A stretch of 64,000 bases of DNA, from positions 868,001-932,000 of the forward strand of contig NZ_CP027236.1 in assembly GCF_002999235.1 (NCBI RefSeq), read 5' to 3'. The position numbers were made by a program, and so were the translations under genes. Numbering within the stretch: position 1 is the stretch's first letter; the number at the start of each line of letters is the position of its first letter. Below, one piece after another: positions 10,102 through 23,660 of the stretch. Source of the stretch: Actinomyces sp. oral taxon 897. Lineage in GTDB: Bacteria > Actinomycetota > Actinomycetes > Actinomycetales > Actinomycetaceae. Under the pieces are notes generated by a model that did no database searches, was not told where the DNA came from, and worked only from the letters and a program-made list of their open reading frames with translations.

Positions 10102-11456
10102 TTAGGAGCGCCCGGGCAGGTAGCGGGCCAGGAGGCCGACCAGCGCCTGCGCCACCTGCTGCTTGCTGCCCCGGGCGCGGGCGACCTCGTGGCCCTGGGC
10201 GTCCAGGACCACGACGGCGTTGGGGACGTCCCCGAAGCCGAGGTTCTCCCCCACCGCGTTGACCGCCAGCAGGTGGGCCCCCTTGCGCCGGGCCTTGGCC
10301 GCCCCGTGGGCCAGGACGTCGCCGTCCTCGTCACCGGTCTCGGCGGCGAAGCCCATGACGACCAGCCCCGCCCGGGGCGGGTCCTGCACGAGCCCGGCCA
10401 GGACGTCGGGGTTCTCCACCAGGGTGATCACCGGCGGGGGCTCCTCGGCCGGGCGCTCCCCGCCGCCCTCCGGGACGTCGCCGCGGGGCAGGGCGTGCTT
10501 CTTGATCTTGGTCGCCTGGGCCCGGGCGGGCCGGTAGTCGGCCACGGCGGCGGCCATGACCACGGCGTCGGCCTGCGCGGCGGCCTGGCGGACCGCCGCC
10601 TCCATCTCCACGGCGGTACCCACCTGCCGGACGCCGACCTGCGCGGGCAGGTCGGCCAGGACATCCTGGCCCACGTAGGCGGCCACCAGGGTGACCCGGG
10701 CCCCTGCGCGGGCTGCGGCGGCGGCCAGGGCCACCCCCTGGCGCCCGCTGGAGCGGTTGCCCAGGAAGCGCACCGGGTCCAGGGGCTCGCGCGTGCCTCC
10801 CGCGGAGACGACGACGTGGCGCCCCCGGAGGTCCCCTCCCCCTCGGCGTCGGCGTCACTCCCGGCCGGCCCCCCGAGGAGGTCGAGGGCCTGGGCCACGA
10901 CGTCCTCGGGCTCGGGCAGGCGCCCCACGCCGGAGTCGGCGCCGGTCAGGGGCCCGCTGGCGGGGTCAATGACCCGCAGGCCGCGACGGCGCAGGGTGGC
11001 GACGTTGTCCACGGTGGCCGGGTTGAGCCACATCTGGGTGTGCATGGCCGGGGCCAGGACCACCGGGGCGGTCGTGGTCAGGACGGTGGCGGTGAGCAGG
11101 TCGTCGGCCCGCCCCGCCGCCAGGCGGGCCAGGAGGTCGGCGCTGGCCGGGGCGACCAGGACCAGCTCGGCCCACTGGCCGACCGCCACGTGCTCCACGG
11201 CCTGGGGGTCGTCGAAGAGGCCGGTGGACACCGGGTGGGCGCTCACGGCCGCCAGGGCGGGGGCCCCGATGAACCTCAGGGCCGCCGCGGTGGGGACGAC
11301 CCTGACCTCGTGGCCGGCCCGGCGCAGCAGGCGCACCAGGGCCGGGGCCTTGTAGGCCGCGATCGAGCCGGACACGCCCAGGACCACGTGCCGCCCCCGT
11401 CCCTGGCCGGCACCCGCCTCCGGGCCCCGGGAGCGCGGCTCAGAACCGGACGTCAT
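10102..11456 (-). CDS. coaBC: CoaBC (phosphopantothenoylcysteine synthetase/decarboxylase), split by an apparent frameshift
   Basis: Two steps of coenzyme A synthesis: joining cysteine to phosphopantothenate (CoaB) and decarboxylating the product (CoaC). The CoaC half starts at 11456 ([18 protein letters not shown], then [27 protein letters not shown] and [17 protein letters not shown], the actinobacterial form of the flavin loop). The CoaB half is in a different frame: [19 protein letters not shown] then [21 protein letters not shown], ending at 10102. The switch lies within about 10830-10857, beside a G-rich run (C-run at 10838-10842 on the plus strand). Going from the CoaC to the CoaB frame needs one extra base or a -1 slip. 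The gene is essential in most bacteria and both halves look intact, so a base error or recoding is likelier than decay. The start overlaps the rpoZ end by 17 nt. Confidence 0.85.
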
Positions 11457-11853
11457 CGGGGTTGACGGTCCCCCCGTCCACGCCCCCGTCCAGGGAGCCG
11501 CCGGAGTCCATGGAGATCGTGATCTCGGGGAACGCGTCGTCCTCCTCGGCGGCCCTGCGCGCGGCCTCCAGCTCGGCGCGACGGGCCCGGGCGGCGTCCC
11601 CGGTAATGACCTGGAGCTTGTCCGCGGCGATCTCCCGCAGGGCGACGCTCAGGGGCTTGTCCTCGATGTCGGCGTCCACGAGGGGGCCGTAGAAGTCGAA
11701 CTGGTTGTCGTTGAGCTGCTGGGTGTAGGAGTTGATCTGCCGTGCGCGCTTGGCGGCCTCCACCACGAGCCCGTACTTGGAGTCGACCTTCTCCAGGAGG
11801 TCGTCAATGGGTGGGTTGGTAATACCCTCGGGCTGGGGAGAGGTACCGAGCAT
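11440..11853 (-). CDS. rpoZ: RNA polymerase omega subunit
   Basis: 137 residues. Omega helps fold and assemble the beta' subunit. The core is recognisable in [20 protein letters not shown] and [12 protein letters not shown], then [17 protein letters not shown]. The C-terminal third is an acidic, glycine-rich tail (SLDGGVDGG), longer than in E. coli. A good Shine-Dalgarno (GGAAGGAA) lies upstream of the ATG. It sits between gmk and coaBC, the standard actinobacterial order, and its end overlaps coaBC. Confidence 0.93.
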   Translation of the reverse strand: MLGTSPQPEGITNPPIDDLLEKVDSKYGLVVEAAKRARQINSYTQQLNDNQFDFYGPLVDADIEDKPLSVALREIAADKLQVITGDAARARRAELEAARRAAEEDDAFPEITISMDSGGSLDGGVDGGTVNPDDVRF

Positions 11854-11909
11854 GTGCGTTCCTTCCGGGTGTGGGCCGAGCGTGTCGGCAGACGCTGCGT
11901 CGGGACAGT

Positions 11910-12482
11910 CTAGTCCGCCAGGCCCAGGATACGCTCCAGCTCGTCGGTGGCACGCGACACGGTGTCATTGACCACCACCTGGTCGAACTCCCCCTCAGCG
12001 GCCAGCTCGGTGCGCGCGGTGGCCAGGCGGCGCCCCTGCTCCTGCGGGGACTCGGTGCCCCGCCCGACCAGGCGGGAGACCAGCTCCTCCCAGCTGGGAG
12101 GGGCGATGAAGACCAGCCGGGCACCGGGCATGCGGCGGCGTACCTGCCGCGCCCCGTCCAGGTCGATCTCCAGCAGGGCGGGCCGGCCGGCGTCCAGGCG
12201 CTGCTGGACCGGGCGGCGCGGCGTGCCGTAGCGGTGGGCGCCGTGGACCACGGCCCACTCCAGCATCTGCCCGTCCGCGACCAGGCGGTCGAACTCCTCC
12301 TCGGAGACGAAGTGGTAGTCGACGCCGTCAACCTCACCGGGGCGGGGGGCGCGGGTGGTGGCCGAGACCGAGACGAACAGATCCGGGTGCCGGCGCCGCA
12401 GCTCGGCCACGAGGGTGCCCTTGCCCACCGCGGTGGGGCCGGCGATGACGGTGAGACGGGACGGGGAGGGGACGTCGCTCAT
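11910..12482 (-). CDS. gmk: Guanylate kinase
   Basis: 190 residues. Phosphorylates GMP to GDP with ATP. Walker A is [10 protein letters not shown] (residues 15-24). The GMP-binding segment follows with [22 protein letters not shown], and [12 protein letters not shown] marks the later core. The GDP made here supplies RNA and (p)ppGpp synthesis. CATGAT ends 6 nt before the ATG with no Shine-Dalgarno, so the gene is probably leaderless with its own promoter inside the 89-nt gap to mihF. Confidence 0.96.
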   Translation of the reverse strand: MSDVPSPSRLTVIAGPTAVGKGTLVAELRRRHPDLFVSVSATTRAPRPGEVDGVDYHFVSEEEFDRLVADGQMLEWAVVHGAHRYGTPRRPVQQRLDAGRPALLEIDLDGARQVRRRMPGARLVFIAPPSWEELVSRLVGRGTESPQEQGRRLATARTELAAEGEFDQVVVNDTVSRATDELERILGLAD

Positions 12483-12571
12483 GGGACCATCATGGCCCAG
12501 CTACCGGGCCCGCGAGCGCGACCGTGCCGGGGGCTGGGACGCCCCCGGCACGGCAGGCTCGGCTGCGGCTC

Positions 12572-12883
12572 CTAGCCGAAGCGGCGGACGAGCTCGGCAC
12601 GCTGGTGGGCGCCTAAGCCGCGCACACGCCGGGACTCGGAGATCCCGACCTCCTCCATAATGGTACGGGCCGTGGTGGCGCCCACACGTGGCAGGGACTG
12701 GAGGAGGGCGAGGGCCTTCATCTTGCCCAGGACCTCCTCCTGGTCGGCCTGCTCCAGAAAGGCGGAGAGCCTCATTGAGCCCCCCTTGAGCGCCGCTTTC
12801 ACCTCCGCCCTGCGTGCGCGTGCCGCGGCCGCCTTGGCTAAGGCGTCGGTCCGTTGCTCAGGTGTCAATGTGGGTAATGCCAT
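12572..12883 (-). CDS. mihF: Integration host factor, actinobacterial type (MihF)
   Basis: 103 residues. A small basic nucleoid-associated DNA-binding protein unrelated to enterobacterial IHF, needed in mycobacteria for phage L5 integration. Begins MALPTLTPEQRTDAL, then a Lys/Arg/Ala helix ([17 protein letters not shown]), then the helix-turn-helix-like LLQSLPRVGATTARTIMEEV. An in-frame ATG 72 nt upstream exists, but the 12883 start has AAGGAG 6 nt before it and matches family length. The gene order mihF-gmk-rpoZ-coaBC is typical of actinobacteria. Confidence 0.93.
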   Translation of the reverse strand: MALPTLTPEQRTDALAKAAAARARRAEVKAALKGGSMRLSAFLEQADQEEVLGKMKALALLQSLPRVGATTARTIMEEVGISESRRVRGLGAHQRAELVRRFG

Positions 12884-13069
12884 GACCTGCTCCTTCTCAT
12901 TGGGTACGGTGGGCCGATACGATGTTAGGTTACGGCCATGTGAGGGGCACCGCATCTCGAGGGCGTGTTTTCGGGACAGGTGGTGAGGCGCTCCACCCGG
13001 GGCGCCGAGGACGCCGGGGCTAAGGGCGCCGGGCCAGCGTGTCGGGGGCGCCGGGCCGCGCGGCCCGGC

Positions 13070-13953
13070 TCAGGGCCGCAGGACGGCGCCCACCCGGGCG
13101 GCCTGCCGGGTGGCCTCGGCGCGTATGGCCCCCGGGTGGGGGCCGGCGCTCAGCACGGCGCGGGATGTCGAGGCCAGGACGTGGCGGCGGGCCGCCCCGA
13201 AGACGGCCTCCAGCTCGGTGGCGCCGGCCCCCTGGGCGCCCACGCCCGGGGCCAGCAGCGGCCCGCCCACGGCGGCCAGGTCGATCCCCAGGCGCGTGAC
13301 GGCGTCGCCCACGGTGGCGCCGACCACCAGTCCCACGCTGCCCAGTGTCCCGGCGGCTACCGCGGCGGCGTTGGCCCGGGCCACCCCGGTGGCCACGGCC
13401 GCGGCCACCGCCTGCCCGGAGGCGTCGCGGGCGTGCTGGACGCCGGCACCCTCGGGGTTGGAGGTCAGGGCCAGGACGAAGGCGCCCCGGCCGGTGCGCT
13501 CCGCCGCCTCCAGGGCGGGGGCCAGGGAGCCCAGGCCCAGGTAGGGCGAGAGGGTGACGGCGTCGGCCGCCAGGGGGGCGTCGTCGGCCAGGTAGGCCTG
13601 GGCGTAGCCGGTCATGGTGGAGCCGATGTCCCCGCGCTTGACGTCCAGGACGCACAGGGTGCCGGTCTGGCGCGCGGCGGCCAGGACCTCCTCCAGGACC
13701 GCTATGCCGGCGGCCCCGTGGCGCTCGAAGAAGGCGGACTGGGGCTTGAGCGCGGCCACGTGCCCGCCTACCGCCTCGATGGTGCGCAGGGCGAAGTCCC
13801 GCAGGCCGGCGGGCGTGTCCGGCAGGCCCCAGTCGGCCAGGAGGGAGGGGTGGGGGTCGATGCCCACGCACAGGGGTCCGTGGGTGTCCATGGCGGCCTC
13901 CAGGCGGGCCCCGAAGGGGCGTGGGGGCCGCCCCGGCACGGGCGTGTGGTGTG

Positions 13954-13957
<4 letters not shown>
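13070..13957 (-). CDS. pyrF: Orotidine 5'-phosphate decarboxylase, long type
   Basis: 295 residues. Last step of de novo UMP synthesis, OMP to UMP. The active-site signature of the second OMPDC group is present in [20 protein letters not shown] (around residue 105), with the substrate-binding [15 protein letters not shown] near the N-terminus. Two ATGs lie 6 nt apart. The second (13957) is chosen because AGGAGG lies 7 nt before it, whereas the first would be only 1-2 nt away. Its ATG overlaps the carB stop in an ATGA, so translation is coupled. Confidence 0.95.
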
Positions 13958-17295
<3,338 letters not shown>

Positions 17296-17296
17296 G

Positions 17297-18649
17297 TCAG
17301 CTCTCCTCGGGGTCGGTGGTACCAGGGGCGCCGGCGGGGCCAGTGGGGGTGGCGGGGCCGGGCGTGGCCGGGGCGGAGGCACCAGCGGTGCCGCCGGGGG
17401 CGGTCGGCGTGGCCGGGGCGGGGCCGGTCGGGGTGGCGCCGCCCGCGCGCCCGGCCCGGGGCCGGGGGTGGGCGCGCATGAGGGCGACGAACCGGTCGAA
17501 CAGGTGCTCGGCGTCGTGGGGGCCCGCGGCGGCCTCGGGGTGGTACTGCACGGAGAAGGCCGGCAGGTCCAGGGCGCGCAGCCCCTCCACGACGCCGTCG
17601 TTGAGGCCGACGTGGCTGACCTCGACGCGCCCGTAGCGTCCGTGGTCGTAGGGCGCCACCGAGGGGGCGTCCACCGGGGCGTCCACCGCGAAGCCGTGGT
17701 TATGGGCGGTGATCTCCACCCGCCCGGTGGCCCGGTCGAGGACCGGCTGGTTGACGCCGCGGTGGCCGTAGGCCAGCTTGTAGGTCCCGTACCCCAGGGC
17801 CCGCCCCAGGAGCTGGTTGCCCAGGCAGATCCCGAAGAAGGGAATGCGCTCGTCCAGGACCCCGCGCAGCAGCTCGACCTCGTCCACCGCCGCCCCGGGG
17901 TCCCCGGGGCCGTTGGAGAAGAAGACCCCGTCGGGGTCCACGGCCAGGACGTCGGCCAGGGTGGAGGACTGGGGCAGGACGTGGACGCGCACGCCGCGCT
18001 CGGCCATCTGCCAGGGGGTGCGGTTCTTGACCCCCAGGTCAATGGCCGCCACGGTGGCCACCGGCTCCCGGCCGGCGAAGGCGCCGGAGGGCTCCACGAC
18101 GTAGGCCCGGGGCGTGGAGACCTCGGCGGCCAGGGCCGCCCCGGTCATGGGCGGGGCGGAACGCACCAGGTCCAGGCACACGTCCAGGGCCGCCCGCGAG
18201 GGGCCGCCGGGGTCAGCGGCCCCGGCGGGCAGGGCCGCCCCGGAGAAGATCCCGGCGCGCATGGCGCCGCGCTCGCGCAGGTGGCGGGTCAGGGCCCGGG
18301 TGTCCACCTCGCACAGGCCCACCACGCCCTGGGCGTCCAGCTCGTCCTCCAGATCGCGGCGGGCGCGCCAGCTCGAGGCCCGGCGGGCGGGGTCGCGCAC
18401 CACGAAGCCGGCCACCCAGACGCGGCCGGACTCGGGGTCCTCGTCATTGACCCCGGTGTTGCCGATGTGGGGGGCGGTCATGACCACGATCTGGCGGTGG
18501 TAGGAGGGGTCGGTGAGGGTCTCCTGGTAGCCGGTCATGCCGGTGTTGAACACGACCTCGCCAATGGTGCGGCCCGTGGCGCCGTAGGCGCTGCCGACCA
18601 GTACGTAGCCGTCCTCCAGGACCAGCAGGGCCGGGCCGCGGCGGCTCAC
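17297..18649 (-). CDS. carA: Carbamoyl-phosphate synthase, small (glutaminase) subunit
   Basis: 450 residues. Hydrolyses glutamine and channels ammonia to CarB. The N-terminal domain begins [19 protein letters not shown]. The class I amidotransferase triad is visible: nucleophile Cys in [16 protein letters not shown] and the His/Glu pair in [15 protein letters not shown]. The last ~60 residues are an Ala/Pro/Thr/Gly-rich extension absent from most CarA proteins. The start is GTG at 18649: GGGAGGAGG lies just upstream and the GTG overlaps the pyrC stop as GTGA. The open frame upstream of it is a shadow of pyrC. Confidence 0.96.
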   Translation of the reverse strand: MSRRGPALLVLEDGYVLVGSAYGATGRTIGEVVFNTGMTGYQETLTDPSYHRQIVVMTAPHIGNTGVNDEDPESGRVWVAGFVVRDPARRASSWRARRDLEDELDAQGVVGLCEVDTRALTRHLRERGAMRAGIFSGAALPAGAADPGGPSRAALDVCLDLVRSAPPMTGAALAAEVSTPRAYVVEPSGAFAGREPVATVAAIDLGVKNRTPWQMAERGVRVHVLPQSSTLADVLAVDPDGVFFSNGPGDPGAAVDEVELLRGVLDERIPFFGICLGNQLLGRALGYGTYKLAYGHRGVNQPVLDRATGRVEITAHNHGFAVDAPVDAPSVAPYDHGRYGRVEVSHVGLNDGVVEGLRALDLPAFSVQYHPEAAAGPHDAEHLFDRFVALMRAHPRPRAGRAGGATPTGPAPATPTAPGGTAGASAPATPGPATPTGPAGAPGTTDPEES

Positions 18650-19956
18650 GCCTCCTCCCGCGCCACCGGCTCGCCCGCCAGGACGGTGGGGCGGCCGTGC
18701 AGGAAGGTGGCCACCACCTGCCCGGGCAGCTCCATGCCCGCGTAGGGGGTGTTGGCCGAGCGGGTCCACTGGGCGCGCGGGTCCACGGTGCGGCGCACAC
18801 CGGGGTCCACCAGCGTGATATTGGCCGGCGCCCCCACCTCGAGCCCCTGGCCCTGGTCGGTCAGGCGGCCGATGCGGGCAGGGGCCGAGGACATGACCCG
18901 GGCCAGGTCGCGCCAGGTCATGCGCCCGGGGGCCACCATGGTCTCAATGAGCACGCTCAGGGCCGTCTCCAGGCCGGTCATGCCGAAGGCGCCCGCCGCC
19001 CACTCGCAGTCCTTGGACTCCAGGGGGTGGGGGGCGTGGTCGGTGCCCACCACGTCGATGGTGCCATCGGCCAGGGCGGCGCGCACCGCCTCGACGTCGG
19101 CGGCCGTGCGCAGCGGCGGGTTGACCTTGTACAGGGGCGAGTAGGAGCGGGCCAGCTCGTCGGTCAGCAGCAGGTGGTGGGGGGTGACCTCGGCGGTGAC
19201 GTCAATGCCGCGGGCCTTGGCCCAGCGGATAATGTCCACGCTGCCAGCGGTGGACAGGTGGCACACGTGCAGGCGGCTCCCCACGTGCCCGGCCAGGAGC
19301 ACGTCGCGGGCGATGACGGACTCCTCGGCCACGGCCGGCCAGCCGCGCAGGCCCAGCTCGGCGGAGACCGCCCCCTCGTGCATCTGGGAGCCCTCGGTCA
19401 GGCGCGGGTCCTGGGCGTGCTGGGCGATGACGCCGTCGAAGGCCTTGACGTACTCCAGGGCGCGACGCATGAGGACGGGGTCGGCCACGCACCTGCCGTC
19501 GTCGGAGAAGACCCGCACGCGGGCGGCGCTATGGGCCATGGCGCCCATGTCGGACAGGTGGCGTCCCTCCAGGCCCGCGCTCACGGCGCCCACGGGGTGG
19601 ACGTCCACCCAGCCGGCCTCCCGCCCCAGGCGCAGCACCTGCTCGACCACCCCGGCGCTGTCCTGCACCGGGGTGGTATTGGCCATGGCGAACACGGCCG
19701 TGTAGCCGCCCACGGCGGCGGCCCGGGTGCCGGTGAAGACGGTCTCGGCCGACTCCCCCCCGGGCTGGCGCAGGTGGGTGTGGATGTCCACCAGGCCGGG
19801 CAGGGCCACCAGGCCGTCCAGGTCGTGGCGCACCGTGCCCGCGGGCGCCTGGGCGGCGGCGTCGGGGCCGATCGCCGCAATACGGCCGTCGGCGGTCAGG
19901 ACGTCGGCGGGGTCCTCGCCGTAGGGGCGGACCCCGGTCAGGAGGTGGGCGGTCAC
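18646..19956 (-). CDS. pyrC: Dihydroorotase
   Basis: 436 residues. Closes carbamoyl-aspartate to dihydroorotate; a zinc amidohydrolase. Metal ligands are visible in [11 protein letters not shown] (near residue 57), the second ligand set in [10 protein letters not shown] and the late aspartate in [13 protein letters not shown]. The family loop [12 protein letters not shown] follows. Length fits the class I type found in actinobacteria. It overlaps the pyrB end by an ATGA (19953-19956) and the carA start by a GTGA. Confidence 0.96.
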   Translation of the reverse strand: MTAHLLTGVRPYGEDPADVLTADGRIAAIGPDAAAQAPAGTVRHDLDGLVALPGLVDIHTHLRQPGGESAETVFTGTRAAAVGGYTAVFAMANTTPVQDSAGVVEQVLRLGREAGWVDVHPVGAVSAGLEGRHLSDMGAMAHSAARVRVFSDDGRCVADPVLMRRALEYVKAFDGVIAQHAQDPRLTEGSQMHEGAVSAELGLRGWPAVAEESVIARDVLLAGHVGSRLHVCHLSTAGSVDIIRWAKARGIDVTAEVTPHHLLLTDELARSYSPLYKVNPPLRTAADVEAVRAALADGTIDVVGTDHAPHPLESKDCEWAAGAFGMTGLETALSVLIETMVAPGRMTWRDLARVMSSAPARIGRLTDQGQGLEVGAPANITLVDPGVRRTVDPRAQWTRSANTPYAGMELPGQVVATFLHGRPTVLAGEPVAREEA

Positions 19957-20939
19957 AGCTGGTTCCCTTCGTCAGCCAGGAGGAGGTAGAGGGCGGCCAT
20001 ACGCACCGACACGCCGTTGCCGACCTGCTCGATGACGCGCGAGCGCGGGTCGTCGGCGGCCTCGGCGGTGATCTCCAGGCCGCGGTTCATGGGCCCGGGG
20101 TGCATGACAATGGCGTGGTCGGGCATGGCCCGGCGCCGGGTGAGGTCCAGGCCGTAGGCGCGCGAGTACTCGTCGGGGCTGGGGAAGAACCCCCCGCCCG
20201 CCGCGCTCATGCGCTCACGCTGGACGCGCAGCATCATGACGGCGTCGGGCCGGACGGCCTGGATGGTGGCGTCCAGGTCGTAGGAGACCGAGCAGGTCCA
20301 GTTCTCCATGCCCACCGGCAGGAGGGTGGGCGGGGCCACCAGGGTGACCCGGGCGCCCAGGGTGGTCAGCAGGTCCACGTTGGAGCGGGCCACGCGCGAG
20401 TGCAGCACGTCACCGACGATGACGACCTCGGCCCCGGCCAGGTCCCGCCCCTGGGGGGCGGGGCTGCCGTCGCCCGCCCCGGTGCCGGGGACGTACCAGC
20501 GGCGCAGGGTCATGGCGTCCAGGAGCGCCTGGGTGGGGTGCTGGTGGGTGCCGTCCCCGGCGTTGAGGACGGGGACGTTGATCCACCCGGCGTGGGCCAG
20601 CAGGTGGGCGGCCCCGCAGGCGCGGTGGCGGATGACGACGGCGTCGGCCCCCATGGCCATAATCGTCTGGGCGGTGTCCTTCAGGGACTCCCCCTTGGAG
20701 ACGCTCGAGCCCTTGGCGGAGAAGTTCATGACGTCGGCGCTCAGGCGCTTGGCGGCCGCCTCGAAGGACAGGCGGGTGCGGGTGGAGTCCTCGAAGAAGA
20801 GGTTGACCACCGTCCTGCCGCGCAGGGTGGGCAGCTTCTTGACGGCGTGGCGCTGGGTGGCGGCCATGGCCTCGGCGGTGTCCAGGACCATGACGGCCTC
20901 GTCGTGGGTCAGGTCCCTGGCGCTGAGCAGGTGCCTCAT
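19953..20939 (-). CDS. pyrB: Aspartate carbamoyltransferase, catalytic chain
   Basis: 328 residues. Joins carbamoyl phosphate and aspartate, the committed step of pyrimidine synthesis. The carbamoyl-phosphate loop is [13 protein letters not shown] (near residue 50); other conserved segments are [29 protein letters not shown] and [13 protein letters not shown] short insert rich in Gly/Ala/Pro ([13 protein letters not shown]) follows the HPTQ segment. No pyrI regulatory chain is present. The start overlaps the pyrR stop (ATGA at 20936-20939). Confidence 0.96.
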   Translation of the reverse strand: MRHLLSARDLTHDEAVMVLDTAEAMAATQRHAVKKLPTLRGRTVVNLFFEDSTRTRLSFEAAAKRLSADVMNFSAKGSSVSKGESLKDTAQTIMAMGADAVVIRHRACGAAHLLAHAGWINVPVLNAGDGTHQHPTQALLDAMTLRRWYVPGTGAGDGSPAPQGRDLAGAEVVIVGDVLHSRVARSNVDLLTTLGARVTLVAPPTLLPVGMENWTCSVSYDLDATIQAVRPDAVMMLRVQRERMSAAGGGFFPSPDEYSRAYGLDLTRRRAMPDHAIVMHPGPMNRGLEITAEAADDPRSRVIEQVGNGVSVRMAALYLLLADEGNQL

Positions 20940-21565
20940 CGGGTGGCCTCCCGGGGGTCGGTGGCGGGCAGGATGGTGACCGAGTCGGCCGGGGCCCCGA
21001 GCTCGGTCAGGGCGACGACGACCTTCTCGGAGCGCGACGTCGGCAGGTTCTTACCCACGTAGTCGGCGCGGATGGGCAGCTCCCGGTGGCCGCGGTCCAC
21101 CAGGACGGCGAGCTGGACGGCGCGGGCCCGCCCGATCGAGCCCAGGGCGTCCAGGGCGGCGCGGATGGTGCGCCCGGAGTACAGGACGTCGTCGACCAGG
21201 ATGACGGTCCGCCCGTCGATACCGCCCTCGGGCACCCAGGTGGGCCGGGGCACGCGGATGGGGTGGCGTCCCAGGTCGTCGCGGAACATGGTGATGTCCA
21301 GGGTGCCCACGGGCACGGCCGGGGCGGCCGGGGCGGCGGTGGCGCCCGACGCCGCGGCCTGGCTGGCGGTGGCCAGGGCGCGTGCCAGGCGCTGGGCCAG
21401 GGGCACGCCGCCGCTGGGGATCCCCATAATGACCAGGTCGCTGACACCCCGGTTGCGCTCAATGACCTCGTGGGCGATCCGCAGCAGGGAGCGGGCGACC
21501 TCCGGCTCCCCCAGGATCCTCTTGCCCTCCGGCGGTGCGCTCCCGACGTCTGACAGCTCGGCCAT
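20936..21565 (-). CDS. pyrR: PyrR, pyrimidine operon RNA-binding regulator / uracil phosphoribosyltransferase
   Basis: 209 residues. In this family PyrR binds pyr mRNA when UMP or UTP is high and lowers expression of the downstream genes; many members also convert uracil to UMP. The PRPP-binding loop is [18 protein letters not shown] (near residue 125), followed by [20 protein letters not shown], typical of PyrR. An Ala-rich insert (about residues 65-85) is unusual. First gene of pyrR-B-C-carA-B-F. AAGGAG lies 7 nt before the ATG and forms part of a PyrR-type RNA site. Confidence 0.95.
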   Translation of the reverse strand: MAELSDVGSAPPEGKRILGEPEVARSLLRIAHEVIERNRGVSDLVIMGIPSGGVPLAQRLARALATASQAAASGATAAPAAPAVPVGTLDITMFRDDLGRHPIRVPRPTWVPEGGIDGRTVILVDDVLYSGRTIRAALDALGSIGRARAVQLAVLVDRGHRELPIRADYVGKNLPTSRSEKVVVALTELGAPADSVTILPATDPREATR

Positions 21566-21574
21566 CCCTGGCCT

Positions 21575-21595
21575 CCTTCCCCGCCTCTCAGGACG
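21575..21595 (-). promoter_or_regulatory. PyrR-binding-loop-like RNA site over the pyrR Shine-Dalgarno
   Basis: On the minus strand the leader reads GTCCTGAGAGGCGGGGAAGG, close to the PyrR-binding loop consensus (TCCNGNGAGGYTNNNAAGG-like). Its 3' end is the AAGGAGG that serves as ribosome-binding site for pyrR. A -10-like TAGCCT at 21627-21622 would give a leader of about 50 nt, too short for a terminator/antiterminator pair. PyrR binding would therefore be expected to hide the ribosome-binding site, the translational mode described for mycobacterial PyrR. Confidence 0.65.
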
Positions 21596-21806
21596 GACTT
21601 AAAGGGCGTGTGCCAGGGGTCAGGCTACCGCGACCTGGTCCGCTGCGCGCGCCGGAGCGGCGGGGGCGGTGCCGGTGGCGCCGGCGCGGCCGCCTCGGCC
21701 CCGCGCCGGCGCCACCTGGTGGGCTACGGGCCGCCCCTGGGCCGCGCGGGCGCTCAGTAGGTCGTACGCGCGTCCCTGGGTCCAGGACCGCCGTGCCCCC
21801 GGGCGC

Positions 21807-22580
21807 TCAGGCGTAGGGGACCTGGGGCCCGGTCCCGGTGCCCAGGGCGCGGATCCTGGCGATCAGGACAATGTGCACGACCAGGAGCACGATCCCGGCG
21901 ACGGCTGTCGCGGCCAGCATGGCGTCCCCCGAGGAGCGGCTGTCCTCGTAGAGCCCGATGGTGAAGATAATCATGACCGCCGGTACGCCCTGGAGGACGG
22001 AGACGGTCAGAAGGCCGCCCATGAGGCCTCCTGCACCGGCCCAGTGCGCGGGCTGCCGCCCCGCGCCGGCGGCCCTCACGCACGCCGTCAGGGCCAGGCC
22101 GAAGGAGACGGCCCAGGCCAGGAAGACCGCCGGGGGCACGACAAGGATGCTCAGGACAATAAACATCCCGGTGGCGAACGTGGCGCCTCTCGACCCGGAG
22201 CCGCCGGTAACGGCCATGAGGACCATGCCCAGCACGGTCAGATCCTGGATCACGACGGAGACGGTCCCGGTGACCACCGCCCCCAGCCCCAGCCCGCGGG
22301 TGGTCCGTCTGCCCCTCTCGGCGACCTCCTCGGGGCTGGGCGGGGCCACGAGCACGTACGGCTGCACGTAGGGGACCCCGCCGGGGCCGTAGGGACCGGG
22401 CCGCCCGTAGGCAGGCGGCGTCGGTAGGTGATAGGCCGTGCCGGGAGACGGTGAGCCGGGGGCGGCGTAGGCAGGTGGCGTGCCCGTGTAGGGCTCGACG
22501 GCGTTGTACGGGCTGGCGGCGGGAGAGCGGGACGCGGTTCCGTAGGCGCCGGGCTCGTACGGTGACGGGGACTGTCCCAT
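21807..22580 (-). CDS. Membrane protein with Pro/Tyr-rich cytoplasmic N-terminus
   Basis: 257 residues, function not recognised. Residues 1-90 are a Pro/Tyr/Gly/Ser-rich disordered segment (PYGPGGVPYVQPYVLVAPP) followed by charged EEVAERGRRTTR. The rest has about four hydrophobic segments: GLGAVVTGTVSVVIQDLTVL, GMFIVLSILVVPPAVFLAWA, LLTVSVLQGVPAVMIIF and AVAGIVLLVVHIVLIARI. The layout resembles the DUF4190-like actinobacterial proteins with Pro-rich heads. A clear Shine-Dalgarno (AAGGAG) precedes the ATG. It stands alone between pyrR and the NmrA-like gene. Confidence 0.75.
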   Translation of the reverse strand: MGQSPSPYEPGAYGTASRSPAASPYNAVEPYTGTPPAYAAPGSPSPGTAYHLPTPPAYGRPGPYGPGGVPYVQPYVLVAPPSPEEVAERGRRTTRGLGLGAVVTGTVSVVIQDLTVLGMVLMAVTGGSGSRGATFATGMFIVLSILVVPPAVFLAWAVSFGLALTACVRAAGAGRQPAHWAGAGGLMGGLLTVSVLQGVPAVMIIFTIGLYEDSRSSGDAMLAATAVAGIVLLVVHIVLIARIRALGTGTGPQVPYA

Positions 22581-22679
22581 GCTTCAGCTCCTTGGGGACG
22601 TACGCCGCCCTTAGGCGGCAGGACGGGGGCTACGGGGACAGCCTAGACGCTGACCGGCCGGCCCGTACGCCGCCCCGGG

Positions 22680-23552
22680 TCAGTGGTGGCCGGCGAGCAG
22701 CTGCGCCAGGCTGAGCGGCCGGCGCCCGGTGAGGCGCTCGACGTCGTCCGTCACGCGGTCGAGGGCACCGGAGGCGATGGCGGTGTAGGTGGACACCCAG
22801 GCGTCGACCTCCCAGTCGGGGGCGCCGTAGACCGAGCGGGAGGCGTAGGCCTCCTCAAGGGTCTGCTCACGGTAGACGGTGGGCCGGCCGGTGGCCCTGG
22901 TGATGACGGCGGCGGCCTCGGCCAGGGTGAGGGCCTCGGGGCCGGTGAGCTCGTAGACGGCGCCGTCGTGCCGGCGGTCCCCGGCGACGAGGTCGCCGAT
23001 GACGGCGGTGGCGGCCCGGGCGACGTCGGCCCGTGCCACCGCGCCCACGCGCCCCTGCCCCGCGGGCCCGGCGATGACCCCGTCGACGGCGAGCTCGGGG
23101 AGGAAGTCGGCGTAGAAGGAGTCGCGCAGGAGGGTGAAGCCCACTCCCGAGGCGCGCAGGTGCTCCTCGGTGGCCCAGTGGGTGCGCGCCAGGGTGAAGA
23201 CGGCGTCCGGCGCGGCACCAAGGAAGCTCGTGTAGACGACGTGACGCACCCCGGCGGCCGCGGCGGCGTCAATGAAGGTCCGGTGCTGGGTCAGGCGGTC
23301 GGCGGACTCGGAGGCCGAGACCATGAGGAGGACGTCGACGCCTGCCAGGGCGGCGGTGGCGGCCTGGTAGTCACCGTAGGTCGCCACGGCGACGTCCTCG
23401 GCCCACCCCGGGGCGCGGGAGGCGTCACGCACCACGAGCCGGGGGGCCGGTCCCTTGGCCCGCAGCTGCTCGGCGACCGCACCACCGACCTTCCCCGTGG
23501 CGCCGGTCACCGCGACCAGGGGTGATGGGGACTCGTGCTGGGGCAGGCTCAT
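22680..23552 (-). CDS. NmrA/SDR-a-type NAD(P)-binding protein
   Basis: 290 residues. Atypical short-chain dehydrogenase fold of the NmrA / NAD(P)H:quinone oxidoreductase 2 group. The dinucleotide loop is VAVTGATGKVGGAV (residues 12-25); the strands around VDVLLMVSASES and HVVYTSFLGAAPD match the family. The C-terminal half has ELTGPEALTLAEAAAVITRATGR, typical of QOR2-like proteins. It may sense the redox state or reduce quinones. Start at 23552: AGGAG lies 5 nt upstream, while the open frame extends 30 nt further without one. Confidence 0.8.
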   Translation of the reverse strand: MSLPQHESPSPLVAVTGATGKVGGAVAEQLRAKGPAPRLVVRDASRAPGWAEDVAVATYGDYQAATAALAGVDVLLMVSASESADRLTQHRTFIDAAAAAGVRHVVYTSFLGAAPDAVFTLARTHWATEEHLRASGVGFTLLRDSFYADFLPELAVDGVIAGPAGQGRVGAVARADVARAATAVIGDLVAGDRRHDGAVYELTGPEALTLAEAAAVITRATGRPTVYREQTLEEAYASRSVYGAPDWEVDAWVSTYTAIASGALDRVTDDVERLTGRRPLSLAQLLAGHH

Positions 23553-23660
23553 GCGGGCTCCTGTCGGGGGCTGAACGAACAAGGTCCTGGGGTGGCAACA
23601 AGGGGACGCACCGCCGTTATTCCCCTCCCGCGGGGCTGGCGACCCGTGTGGCCGGCGCCC

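Noticed and set aside
17296-18042. N-terminal extension of CarB to 18042
   Set aside because: The extension is the other-frame reading of carA; CarB homology starts at [10 protein letters not shown] (17295).
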